DNA of 64,000 nt, taken from contig NZ_JBHTBR010000005.1 in the NCBI RefSeq assembly GCF_042665075.1, forward strand, positions 496,001 through 560,000, in the 5' to 3' direction. This document shows positions 1 through 8,437 of this stretch, one piece after another; within the stretch, counting starts at the first letter, position 1; the number at the start of each line of letters is the position of its first letter. The position numbers were made by a program, and so were the translations under genes. This stretch comes from Hirschia litorea. GTDB taxonomy: Bacteria > Pseudomonadota > Alphaproteobacteria > Caulobacterales > Hyphomonadaceae. The notes beneath the pieces were generated by a model. It ran no database searches. It saw only the letters and a program-made list of their open reading frames with translations, and had not been told where the DNA came from.

Positions 1-56
1 TGACATGACCCAATATAATAGAGCACTCTATTTTAGGCATAGTGATGACGTTAACG

Positions 57-3000
57 CTACATTCCATTTTTCTTTTCATGTAAACGCTGCACAAAAGCAT
101 TGATTTTGCCATCTACCATTCTTTGACTGCCCAATAACGACATCAGCTCAGATTCAATAGATACATCCATGACAATCCCCCGCCCCTCGATCACCTCTGG
201 ACTTTGCCCCGCCAGATAAACATCCAGCATCATTTCACCCGATAGGTCGCCGCGCACATCTACAGCCATTTCATCATACTGAAAGTCTTTAAGCGCATTC
301 ACCAATAGAGCGACCCGATCTCCAGTTGTCGCTAATTCCTCCATTGCTGGTGTATAATATCGGATGATACCTCCAGAGGAGGAGGCCAAATGCGCTCGCT
401 CTATAGCCACCCTTCCTGTTGAGAATACCGCACTGACACGACCATCCAACTTTCCCGACGCCTCAACCCCGGGAAGCTTCACCTCGTTTACAAACCCAGC
501 AAGGTCAACATTTTGCACTTCCACTTCGACCGCGTTTGTTCCTGAAAACACACTCCATATCATCGGCTCAAGTGATAAAGTGCCTGTCGCAAACGGCCAT
601 TGGGAACCATGCACAAACACTTCGCCAAATTCTAATACTTGAAACTGCACCTTGCCATTCTCCATAGGCGCACCCGCATTCCATTGATCAATCAAAATTT
701 CCTGATGCGGCAAGGAGTGCTGCTTTAGAATGTCATCAAATTCAATGCGCCCAAACACCCCCTCAAACAAGCCAGCCTTGTCCGTTACAAATCCCAAATC
801 TGTAAGATCAATTATGCCAGAAGAACTTAGCTTTCCCCTCACCCAATTTATTCCGCCTTGCAATGTCACATTGCCGCGTACATTTGATGCTACGCCCCGA
901 AGGGTAGGAAAAATTGAATAGGGCTGCATACGCTCGGGCGAAAAAGTTAGATTCGTCGGAAACAGCTTTACAGCACCAGCATTTTCAACAAAGTCATGCC
1001 TAACTTCTACGCTGCCCAAAGCATGCGCTTCCTGCTCTGTCATCAACTCCCCAATTGCACGCAAATGACCCGCTGCTAGCTCAAGCCCTCCCTTCCATCG
1101 CATAGGCACAAACCGGATATTCTCCGCTGTATCTGTCACCCCAAATGAAAGCGATTTCATACCTCCAATTAGACCCGCTTCACTACCGGATATGTGAAAT
1201 TTTGAGGCTATCTCATTCACCGCAAATGCTTGATAATTAAGCTGCCCCTCATCAAGATATCCTTCCACCCGCCAACGACTGTCCGTGTACAGACTAATTG
1301 CCATTTCCGGTGCGTTTGCCTGCACGGGTTTATCTTGAAATGTCGATGAAAGCTTGGGCGCGGCAATCACCATATTTGCATTTAAGGTGTCATCTATCGA
1401 CCAATCTAAATCAGCTCCATCTATTTCAATATCAAATATCTGCCCTGCTCGTTGCAAATCAACATTCAATCCCGCCACCATGCCTTGACCGCTAAAACCT
1501 CCATTCGCGGAAGCAAAGTTTCGCGATTTGTACTGCGTTCTGAATGAACCGATTTTAGCTGACTGGGTGGAGATACTTTCAATGCTAATATCCAATACTG
1601 GATCTTGGTGGAACGCAAAATCGCCCTCATCAAAACCCAACTTCAAATCACCACCGATAGACACGCCCTTCCAATCGGCATTAAAAGCGCGCCCAGAAAA
1701 ATCTATCTGCGTGTTTAATAATTCTGCCTCAACCGCCCGAGAGGTTGAGATCAGTTTCATTCCCTCAACGCTCACCTTTAAACTTTCAGCATCCTTGCTT
1801 GCATTCAGTTTCGCGGCTCCTAAAACGTTTAATTCACTGTCATGAAAAACTAGGTCTAGGTCTGACATTTCCAATCGCGCCAGATCGGATTGAAAAATCA
1901 TGTCACCGGTAAAGTTAAACTTTCGCGCTTCAAAATCATAAGCCCACTGTGATAACGCGCTGCCCAATTTAATTTCAAAGTCGTCTACTTTTTGAACTGT
2001 CACTGCTTTGGGGACCGAAGATAACACCATCCCCTCATCAGATAGGTTGAAGGCGAAGGGCAAGACCATATCTACCCCCCCTTCAGAAGGAGACCATTTC
2101 CCAAGCAGACCATTAGCAGGAAACAAGGAGGCGTAATGCTTGATCTGTGCAAATGCGTTTTCAAATCCTATGATTTTATAAAACTTAGCGTCACCTTGCG
2201 CGGAAAAATCACTAAGCAACCTATCTGCTACATTCCACTTTCCACGCAAATCAATTTGCGCCCTCAGCTCTTCTGCAGCCTTGTTTTCATACAATAAATC
2301 AGCAACCGCGAGGTCTAAAATTCCCGACATTTGTCCCGTGCTTAAATCAAGCTCAAACGGCAAAGTCCCAGATACATCCCCTAATTTCGTGGCCCCAATA
2401 TGGGTATCTTCTGCTTGAAATTCCACCGTACTTTCAATGCGATCACCATTCAAAAAAGCCTTACCAGACAACACCTTAACTTCGGACCGAAAGTCAGAAG
2501 TTTTATAAACCACCGGCAAAATTTCAAACGGAAAAACAACCTGCCCTTGCCCGTCAGATAGCTCTCCCTGCATTGATGCTTTGACGTCGACATCTCCTCC
2601 TTTTGTGGCTAGCTTTAGCCCAATAGATTCAATCTCGACATGCATCGGCGAAGACTGAGCCTCTCTCTGCCCATTCGTCTCAGCTATATCCTGTAATCGC
2701 CTTATAAATTTTTCAATATTTTCAGACCCTTGCGAGACATCCACATTCGCAATAGCCTCTTTGAACGTCACCTTTGAAACATTCGGCTTGAACAAACCCA
2801 GCCAATCAAGTTGTATCTCTATGTCACGCCCAGATATTTTTTCAGTGTTTGAAATAGAAACTTCAAGATGCGTTACATCAACCCTGTCTATGCCAATATG
2901 GGACACCTTGATATTACAAGGAATTTCAAGATCTAAACATTTTCCCGCAATAAAACGATCCGTAATCGCCAATCTGGCAACATAAATTGCACACAAAACC

Positions 3001-3113
3001 ACTGCAAGAATTAGAAAACCTGCCCAAACAAAGCCATTTTTTCTAGCAATGCTCTTTTTCGGATCAGGCATATCTGACAATTGTTCTTGATCTAATTCAG
3101 TCACAGCAAACAC
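57..3113 (-). CDS. ydbH: YdbH-like AsmA-family envelope bridge protein
   Basis: This 1018-residue protein has one N-terminal transmembrane helix (about residues 28-48) followed by a very long beta-rich periplasmic region. The C-terminal section, with its pattern around SGGIIRYYTP and the ending that resembles the family's 'ES.LM.LL' tail, matches the YdbH/DUF dicarboxylate-transport family (AsmA-like, related to TamB and YhdP). Known members are inner-membrane-anchored, span the periplasm, and are implicated in phospholipid movement to the outer membrane together with the small lipoprotein YnbE. A YnbE gene would be expected just downstream, which lies beyond the left edge; the 56 bases left here are too few to tell. 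The gene is divergent from the M23 peptidase gene. Assignment rests on overall architecture and the C-terminal pattern; the start was chosen as the first ATG before the membrane helix. Confidence 0.72.
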   Translation of the reverse strand: MFAVTELDQEQLSDMPDPKKSIARKNGFVWAGFLILAVVLCAIYVARLAITDRFIAGKCLDLEIPCNIKVSHIGIDRVDVTHLEVSISNTEKISGRDIEIQLDWLGLFKPNVSKVTFKEAIANVDVSQGSENIEKFIRRLQDIAETNGQREAQSSPMHVEIESIGLKLATKGGDVDVKASMQGELSDGQGQVVFPFEILPVVYKTSDFRSEVKVLSGKAFLNGDRIESTVEFQAEDTHIGATKLGDVSGTLPFELDLSTGQMSGILDLAVADLLYENKAAEELRAQIDLRGKWNVADRLLSDFSAQGDAKFYKIIGFENAFAQIKHYASLFPANGLLGKWSPSEGGVDMVLPFAFNLSDEGMVLSSVPKAVTVQKVDDFEIKLGSALSQWAYDFEARKFNFTGDMIFQSDLARLEMSDLDLVFHDSELNVLGAAKLNASKDAESLKVSVEGMKLISTSRAVEAELLNTQIDFSGRAFNADWKGVSIGGDLKLGFDEGDFAFHQDPVLDISIESISTQSAKIGSFRTQYKSRNFASANGGFSGQGMVAGLNVDLQRAGQIFDIEIDGADLDWSIDDTLNANMVIAAPKLSSTFQDKPVQANAPEMAISLYTDSRWRVEGYLDEGQLNYQAFAVNEIASKFHISGSEAGLIGGMKSLSFGVTDTAENIRFVPMRWKGGLELAAGHLRAIGELMTEQEAHALGSVEVRHDFVENAGAVKLFPTNLTFSPERMQPYSIFPTLRGVASNVRGNVTLQGGINWVRGKLSSSGIIDLTDLGFVTDKAGLFEGVFGRIEFDDILKQHSLPHQEILIDQWNAGAPMENGKVQFQVLEFGEVFVHGSQWPFATGTLSLEPMIWSVFSGTNAVEVEVQNVDLAGFVNEVKLPGVEASGKLDGRVSAVFSTGRVAIERAHLASSSGGIIRYYTPAMEELATTGDRVALLVNALKDFQYDEMAVDVRGDLSGEMMLDVYLAGQSPEVIEGRGIVMDVSIESELMSLLGSQRMVDGKINAFVQRLHEKKNGM

Positions 3114-3299
3114 TTTAAAATAAAACTGGCGTAATTCCTGCTTTCTATAGTTGCAGAAAGCCTGACCTTACTGCCAAAATAAGTTCACTGTCGATAAGTT
3201 GATGGTTAATACAAATATTGTATTTTTATTTCATCAATTGTGAAGCAAACAAACATACGAGCATTTGTGTTATTGTAGAGTATTGGAGACGTTGCAAAA

Positions 3300-4625
3300 A
3301 TGAAGAGTCTTTGGAATCAAAAGACACCTGCTTCTGCAAGTCATATCGCCTTAATCGTTTTAACTGCATTTGTTATTACAAGCTGTGATAACAAATCTAC
3401 TTCAACTGATATTGCTAAAACGCAAAACGAAACCAACAAAAAAACCAAAAATCCACTGGCTGAACTTGCCACTTTCTTGAGTGCAGAGGACATTACCCCC
3501 TCTCCGTTGATGGAACGCAAACAAGACAAGCTCAAACGCAACGAAACGCTTATCAACGTCCTCGATCGCCTAGGTGCCAACCGCCAGCAATCTAATGGCG
3601 CTGTACACGCAGCGTCTCAACATATTGAGATGCGAAAATTGCGTCCAGGCCAAGACGTCGTTGCTTTCTTTGATGAAACACATGATGCAAGCCTTACGGC
3701 ACTTTCATTCCAACCAGATGCTGAGCGCCAAGTCTTAGTCTCCCGCAATGACAACGGAAATTGGGTGTCCAGAGAGCTGAAGGTCAGCCTCACACCAGAC
3801 TTTGCAAAAGTTGGCGGCGTGATCAATTCAACAATATATGAACTCGCGCTCAAACAAGGTGCAAAAGACCAACAAGTAGCTGATTTTGCAGATATATTTG
3901 CTTATGACGTGGATTTTCAACGTGAAATCCGCGAAGGTGATACATTTGAAATCACTTATGAAGTTCTCCGCGATGAGTTAGGCCAACCCATTAAAAACGG
4001 CAATATCCTTTATGCTTCACTTGATGGGAAACGTGTTAGCCGAAACTTTTACCGCTTCACAACACCTGATGATGGCGTTACTGACTATTATGACGAAACG
4101 GGTAAAGCAGCGCGTAAATTCTTGATGAAAACGCCGATAAATGGTGCGCGTCTCTCATCCAATTTTGGTAAACGTCGTCACCCTGTTCTCGGCTACACAA
4201 AAGTGCACAAAGGCACAGACTTCGCTGCACCACGAGGCACCCCAATATACGCAGCCGGAAATGGCGTCATTGAACGCTCATCTCGCTATGGTAGCTACGG
4301 AAATTACGTACGTATTCGTCATGCTGATGGCTACAAAACAGCCTATGCCCACCTCAATAAATATGGGCCAGGCATCAAATCGGGCGTCCGCGTAAAACAA
4401 GGACAAGTGATAGGATATGTAGGGACGACTGGGCGCTCCACTGGCCCCCATCTCCACTATGAAGTTCTGATCAATGGGAAGCATGTGGATGCTATGAGCC
4501 TAAAATTACCAACAGGGCGCAAACTTACAGGCGATATGCTTGAAGCCTTCATAAAAGAAAAACAACGTATTGATGACATTCGCAATGAACATCCATTGCC
4601 AATCTTACTTGCCGACGCATCCTAA
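3300..4625 (+). CDS. M23 family metallopeptidase, lipoprotein
   Basis: A 441-residue murein hydrolase candidate. The N-terminus is hydrophobic and ends in a lipobox (VITSC, Cys29), so the protein is probably a lipoprotein. The middle contains an OapA/Csd3-like region, and the C-terminal third is a LytM/M23 domain. Zinc ligands are visible as His303 and Asp307 in HKGTD and as the HLH pair (His384, His386), with GPHLHYE intact, so it should be an active endopeptidase that cuts peptidoglycan cross-links rather than a degenerate activator. The ATG is preceded by TTGGAGAC about 10 bases upstream. The gene stands alone and is followed by a clear terminator. Confidence 0.88.
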   Translation: MKSLWNQKTPASASHIALIVLTAFVITSCDNKSTSTDIAKTQNETNKKTKNPLAELATFLSAEDITPSPLMERKQDKLKRNETLINVLDRLGANRQQSNGAVHAASQHIEMRKLRPGQDVVAFFDETHDASLTALSFQPDAERQVLVSRNDNGNWVSRELKVSLTPDFAKVGGVINSTIYELALKQGAKDQQVADFADIFAYDVDFQREIREGDTFEITYEVLRDELGQPIKNGNILYASLDGKRVSRNFYRFTTPDDGVTDYYDETGKAARKFLMKTPINGARLSSNFGKRRHPVLGYTKVHKGTDFAAPRGTPIYAAGNGVIERSSRYGSYGNYVRIRHADGYKTAYAHLNKYGPGIKSGVRVKQGQVIGYVGTTGRSTGPHLHYEVLINGKHVDAMSLKLPTGRKLTGDMLEAFIKEKQRIDDIRNEHPLPILLADAS

Positions 4626-4647
4626 AAGGCGATCTAATCAATTAAGG

Positions 4648-4678
4648 AAATGGCAGCATCAAAACCTGCCATTTTTTT
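4648..4678 (+). terminator. Rho-independent terminator after M23 peptidase
   Basis: A perfect 9-bp stem (aaatggcag / ctgccattt) with a 9-base loop is followed by a run of T. It lies 23 bases after the M23 peptidase stop codon. Confidence 0.85.
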
Positions 4679-4813
4679 GTGCCAAACTGACAGACTAACA
4701 CCACTTCACGCACTTGTGATAACATATAGACCAATACGGCATTGGTATTACTTGCCTTAACGAGAAGCAACACTCCATTATTATACATCGGGTGCACATA
4801 GCGGGGGTACACA

Positions 4814-5923
4814 ATGTCGGGGCATACTATATCCAAGCCGAAACAAGTTTTTTTGTCCCTCAATGGATTGCGTTTCATCCTTGCAATTTGGATTGCCTAT
4901 TTCCACGTCGGACATATGTTCGATGATGCGGGCATGGGAACACTTCCATTCTTACGCCTAGGCATTGCACGTGTAGATGTATTCTTCTGTCTATCTGGCT
5001 TTGTACTTAGCCATGTATATTGGGCACAGCGCACAAAACCCTTCAATTTCGCAGATTTCATGGTGGCTCGCCTCGCCCGCATCTACCCCATGTATTTACT
5101 CGCTTTAGGGATTATTATCGCTTACCTTGCTGGCGGTGCTTTACTCGGCAAAGCGCCCAGTACCAGCTACCCATTCTCTGACTTGGTGATGAACCTTCTC
5201 TTTTTGCAAGCATCAGGACTTACAGAGACAAATTCATGGAATTTCCCTGCTTGGGCTGTCGCAGCCGAGATGGGTGGATATATCGCTTTTCCGATCTTTA
5301 TATATCTCGCGCAACTCACGCGAAAACTACCCTATCTCTTATTGGCGATTGCAATCGGCCTCGTCTTACTGCTCGAAATTTTCCTCCAATTCGTCTCTCC
5401 CCTTCCTATGAATGAGCTGACAACAGATTGGGGAATTTTGCGCGGCGCATCTGTTATGTTTTGCGGTGTCGCAGCGCGGTCTGTTTTTAATATCTTCAAA
5501 CCCAATACCCTAATGGCAATTATCACTGCTATCGCGGGAATCTCATTAGTGTTTACCTCCGCCATGCAGCAATGGGGTGTTCCCCTTGTCGGCTTAGGCG
5601 CAGCATTTCTTATGATAGGTTTAGCCCGCCTTGATGAACTTAAATGCCCCACCGGTCTCTCCAGTCAGCCCATGCAGGAATTGGGAAACTGGTCATATGT
5701 CATCTTCATACTGCATGCGCCAATCTACACCATCCTTGCACAAATATGGTCGCTTGCAGGATATGAATTTGTCGCAACACCCTTGACGTCTCTCGTTTTC
5801 ATGAGTGTCGTTATTCTTGTGTCTGGCCCTATCTACCACCTTGTAGAAAAACCATCGCGCAAATTCATCCGTAAACAATGGGAAATGCGGCGCGGACACA
5901 CCATCTCCAATGCTGGCCTTTGA
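4814..5923 (+). CDS. Acyltransferase 3 family membrane protein
   Basis: A 369-residue polytopic membrane protein of the acyltransferase-3 (OafA/YrhL) family. Near the N-terminus are the typical NGLRFILAIWIAYFHVGH segment with the conserved catalytic-type histidine, VDVFFCLSGFVLSH, and the RLARIYPMY motif. About ten hydrophobic helices follow. Family members move acyl groups (often acetyl) from the cytoplasm onto sugars of LPS, exopolysaccharide or peptidoglycan. There is no neighbouring sugar gene cluster, so the acceptor cannot be named. The ATG is preceded by GCGGGGG. The gene is monocistronic by spacing. Confidence 0.85.
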   Translation: MSGHTISKPKQVFLSLNGLRFILAIWIAYFHVGHMFDDAGMGTLPFLRLGIARVDVFFCLSGFVLSHVYWAQRTKPFNFADFMVARLARIYPMYLLALGIIIAYLAGGALLGKAPSTSYPFSDLVMNLLFLQASGLTETNSWNFPAWAVAAEMGGYIAFPIFIYLAQLTRKLPYLLLAIAIGLVLLLEIFLQFVSPLPMNELTTDWGILRGASVMFCGVAARSVFNIFKPNTLMAIITAIAGISLVFTSAMQQWGVPLVGLGAAFLMIGLARLDELKCPTGLSSQPMQELGNWSYVIFILHAPIYTILAQIWSLAGYEFVATPLTSLVFMSVVILVSGPIYHLVEKPSRKFIRKQWEMRRGHTISNAGL

Positions 5924-6003
5924 ATACCCCCCCCAAACGGCGTATCAAATCCACCTCAATTGCAATGAAGCTTCAAGCCTCAAACTTTCTGCACAAGCTA
6001 GTC

Positions 6004-6032
6004 TTGCTTTTCTATATTTAGTTTTGTATATA
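6004..6032 (+). promoter_or_regulatory. Predicted sigma-70-type promoter of the lysine-rich microprotein
   Basis: TTGCTT (6004-6009) and TATATA (6027-6032) are separated by exactly 17 bases. Transcription would start near 6039, giving a leader of about 95 bases. The leader contains a bulged inverted repeat at about 6045-6068 (aatgcataac / gttattgcatt). This is a prediction from consensus only. Confidence 0.5.
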
Positions 6033-6134
6033 CAACGACATCACAATGCATAACTATGTTATTGCATTTAATTCAATCCTCTGACACCTGAATAGGAACA
6101 GTCATTGGAAAAGAAAATATAAGGAGCCTTCATC

Positions 6135-6251
6135 ATGGCGAACAAAAAAGTTAAAGCGATCAAAAGCGAAATCAAATCCCGCAAAAAAACAATCGCGAAA
6201 CAAGAAGTAAAACTTAAAAAAGCTAAAAAGGCTCTGAAAAAAGCTGCTTAA
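6135..6251 (+). CDS. 38-residue lysine-rich microprotein
   Basis: A short open frame translating to 38 residues, of which 15 are Lys and one Arg, against only two Glu. It starts MANKKVKAIK and ends ALKKAA, and is predicted to be one long amphipathic or coiled-coil helix. It is supported as a real gene by a strong Shine-Dalgarno (AAGGAG, 8 bases before ATG), a consensus-like promoter upstream and a strong terminator 24 bases after the TAA. Its composition suggests binding to nucleic acid or ribosomes, but this is inference; no named family was recognised. There are no partner genes in the same transcript. Confidence 0.75.
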   Translation: MANKKVKAIKSEIKSRKKTIAKQEVKLKKAKKALKKAA

Positions 6252-6274
6252 ATCCTTAGCAGATTGATGAATTT

Positions 6275-6307
6275 AAAACCGCTGGTTCAAAGCCAGCGGT
6301 TTTTTTA
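6275..6307 (+). terminator. Rho-independent terminator after microprotein
   Basis: A perfect 10-bp stem (aaaccgctgg / ccagcggttt) with a 7-base loop runs into seven T residues. Confidence 0.9.
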
Positions 6308-6431
6308 TGTTCAACTGCATTTGATGTCACTCATCGCTTTTCTTGGTTCCGAAATATTAATAAACACAACCTAATTCTTCACCAAAGATAGTTAAGAACT
6401 GTCGGCAATATTTAGGTGGGAAAGAAGAAAT

Positions 6432-6740
6432 ATGAACCTCATGCCTTTTGTCGTGAGTTTGATCGCTACTTTGGGCGTCAGTGGTCTATGCTTACTGCCA
6501 CAACCCAATGACGATATTTTCGCCTCTTTTGACAAGAATCTTTCTCTACCTGAAATTTATAACAAGCTAGATGCACAAAGCTTGAAAATAGTCTCCTTTG
6601 ATGAGGAATGGCGACATGTCGTTGTTTCTAATCCAAAGGGCGATGCGCCAAATAGACTTAAACGCGCTGGCGCAAACTTCGTCCTGAAAGCAAAATTCGC
6701 TAAATTTTGTTCAAACACCCCTTCAGAAACCAGAAAATAG
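6432..6740 (+). CDS. Small membrane-anchored protein upstream of chemoreceptor
   Basis: A 102-residue protein of unknown function. Residues 4-22 form one hydrophobic segment (signal anchor or signal peptide), followed by a soluble domain of about 75 residues. The C-terminal GANFVLKAKFAKFC recalls short anchored alphaproteobacterial proteins that end in a 'GAxxVL...C' pattern, but this resemblance is from memory and weak. A good ribosome-binding site (GGGAAAGAAG) precedes the ATG. It ends 11 bases before the likely start of the chemoreceptor gene, so the two are probably co-transcribed and may work together. Confidence 0.65.
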   Translation: MNLMPFVVSLIATLGVSGLCLLPQPNDDIFASFDKNLSLPEIYNKLDAQSLKIVSFDEEWRHVVVSNPKGDAPNRLKRAGANFVLKAKFAKFCSNTPSETRK

Positions 6741-6751
6741 AGTACACAAAA

Positions 6752-8236
6752 ATGGGCTCACCTTCCTCCCCCACCTTTACAATAGAAACGCTGAGATCGA
6801 GCTTTTCCAAATACTCCATTTTTATGTTATGGGGGCTCGTGGGTATCATCATTGCATCTGGTGTTTATCAGAATGGCATCAATAGTTGGCCTGCAATTGC
6901 AATGGCCACCCTGCTCGCACTTTTGGGAACATTCGCAAACCTAAAATCACCGGGAAACCAATCAGGTTCCATCTGCATTTCCATGGCCTTTGCGGGAATT
7001 ATCGCAGTTTTAGTGTACAACTTTACTTGGAGCGGTGAAGGCGTAGCGTATCAAATTGATATGCACATGGCCTTTTTTGTAGGACTAGCCATTGTTGCCG
7101 GATTCCTTGAGTGGCGGGCACTTGTCGCATTCTCAAGCGTGGTAATTTTTCATCACCTTACGCTCTCATTCGTCTTCCCCGCTGCTGTATTTCCTGATGG
7201 TGCCCCCATTATTCGTGTTGCACTTCATGCAGTTATATTATTTTCTCAATGTGCCGTACTTATCTGGCTAACGCACCAAATCCATAGACTTTTTCAAGCC
7301 AATGCAACAACGCTGCTTCAATCAGAAAAAGCAACTCGCGATGCCCTGGAGCTTCAAAAAAAGGTACAGTCCGCTGCCGAAGAAAACGCCCACCGTTTTT
7401 CAACACAACAGTCTTTTGCGACACAATTTCGTGCTGAAGTCTGTGAATTGATGCAAGGACTTACAGAGCGTGCACAAGAGTTAAATAATGTCGCCACTGA
7501 ACTGGAAGCTTCGGCACATTCATCAATTGGCACATCAACAAGCTTGAATGAAGCCTCCCAACTCGCAACTCATAATGTCGATAGCGCAGCCGCAGCAACA
7601 GAAGAACTGTCTTCCTCTATTGCGACAATCGCCAAAAAGATCGCAGCAATGAATGCTGTCGTATCTGATGCGGATGAATCAGTACGTTCATCGACAACGA
7701 CCGTCGCCACACTCTCAAATAATGCGCGCAAAATTGGCGACGTCATTAGCATCATTAGTGACATCGCCGAACAAACAAACCTTCTCGCACTCAATGCAAC
7801 TATCGAAGCTGCACGGGCAGGTGATGCGGGTCGAGGTTTCGCCGTGGTAGCTACAGAAGTTAAACAGCTTGCTGACCAAACAGCAAAAGCAACTGTAGAA
7901 ATTTCCGAACAAGTCCAATCCATTCAAAATGCATCCGAAGATACATCCAACATTATTGATGCAATTTCCAAAGTTATTGCTGAAGTCACCCACCAAACGG
8001 CCTCTGTGGCACAGGACGTTGATGAGCAAAACGGCGCAACAAATGAAATCGCAAACAGCACACGGATTGCTTCACAGGGGACATCCAAAGTGGGCCATGA
8101 AGTAAAAGTTGCAATTGCTGCTGCTAAGTCCACAACAGATATCGCCGCTAAAATCGTTTCAGCATCTGGCAATGTGGCAATCGCCAGTGACAAACTTAGA
8201 AATAGCGTGGATGAATTCCTCAAAAAAGTTGTCTAA
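6752..8236 (+). CDS. Methyl-accepting chemotaxis protein with six-helix membrane sensor
   Basis: A 494-residue chemoreceptor. The first ~180 residues contain six hydrophobic helices with short loops and no large periplasmic domain; histidines sit in DMHMAFF and in FHHLTLSF, next to PAAVFPDG. No HAMP domain is apparent between the last helix and the signalling coiled coil. The C-terminal half holds the hairpin tip with EQTNLLALNATIEAARAGDAGRGFAVVA, the CheA/CheW-binding site of the family. No C-terminal CheR-tethering pentapeptide is present. Such a sensor would detect an intramembrane or metabolic signal; the ligand is unknown. The start ATG at 6752 avoids overlap with the upstream gene; an in-frame ATG at 6707 is possible but has no ribosome-binding site. 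Confidence 0.88.
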   Translation: MGSPSSPTFTIETLRSSFSKYSIFMLWGLVGIIIASGVYQNGINSWPAIAMATLLALLGTFANLKSPGNQSGSICISMAFAGIIAVLVYNFTWSGEGVAYQIDMHMAFFVGLAIVAGFLEWRALVAFSSVVIFHHLTLSFVFPAAVFPDGAPIIRVALHAVILFSQCAVLIWLTHQIHRLFQANATTLLQSEKATRDALELQKKVQSAAEENAHRFSTQQSFATQFRAEVCELMQGLTERAQELNNVATELEASAHSSIGTSTSLNEASQLATHNVDSAAAATEELSSSIATIAKKIAAMNAVVSDADESVRSSTTTVATLSNNARKIGDVISIISDIAEQTNLLALNATIEAARAGDAGRGFAVVATEVKQLADQTAKATVEISEQVQSIQNASEDTSNIIDAISKVIAEVTHQTASVAQDVDEQNGATNEIANSTRIASQGTSKVGHEVKVAIAAAKSTTDIAAKIVSASGNVAIASDKLRNSVDEFLKKVV

Positions 8237-8263
8237 CCTACGCTTAATATACTGATTTTAAAT

Positions 8264-8316
8264 AAAATGCTCAAGAAATGCCGAACTTTATCCTCGGTGT
8301 ATCTTGAGCATTTTTT
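8264..8316 (+). terminator. Rho-independent terminator after chemoreceptor gene
   Basis: A 13-bp perfect stem (aaaatgctcaaga / tcttgagcatttt) with a 25-base loop is followed by T residues, 27 bases after the stop codon. The right arm overlaps the proposed clpB heat-shock promoter. Confidence 0.8.
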
Positions 8317-8330
8317 ATGAATACCCATAT
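8303..8330 (+). promoter_or_regulatory. Candidate RpoH (sigma-32) promoter of clpB
   Basis: CTTG (8303-8306) and CCCATAT (8324-8330) are 17 bases apart, close to the CTTG-N17-C(C/T)(C/T)ATNT pattern of alphaproteobacterial heat-shock promoters. It lies about 105 bases before clpB, a classic RpoH target. The call is based on consensus similarity only. Confidence 0.55.
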
Positions 8331-8437
8331 CCAATTTGTGGGCAGCCGACATCGGTGCTCATACATGAACTAAATTACGTCACATGCGTTCTTTGCGGTG
8401 TGATGCTCATTCTATCTGCCTTTGAAAGGGGATTGCC

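Noticed and set aside
1..56. Possible start of a YnbE-type lipoprotein gene on the minus strand after ydbH
   Set aside because: Two ATG codons exist (at 40 and 6), but too few bases are visible to recognise a lipobox or a ribosome-binding site that decides.
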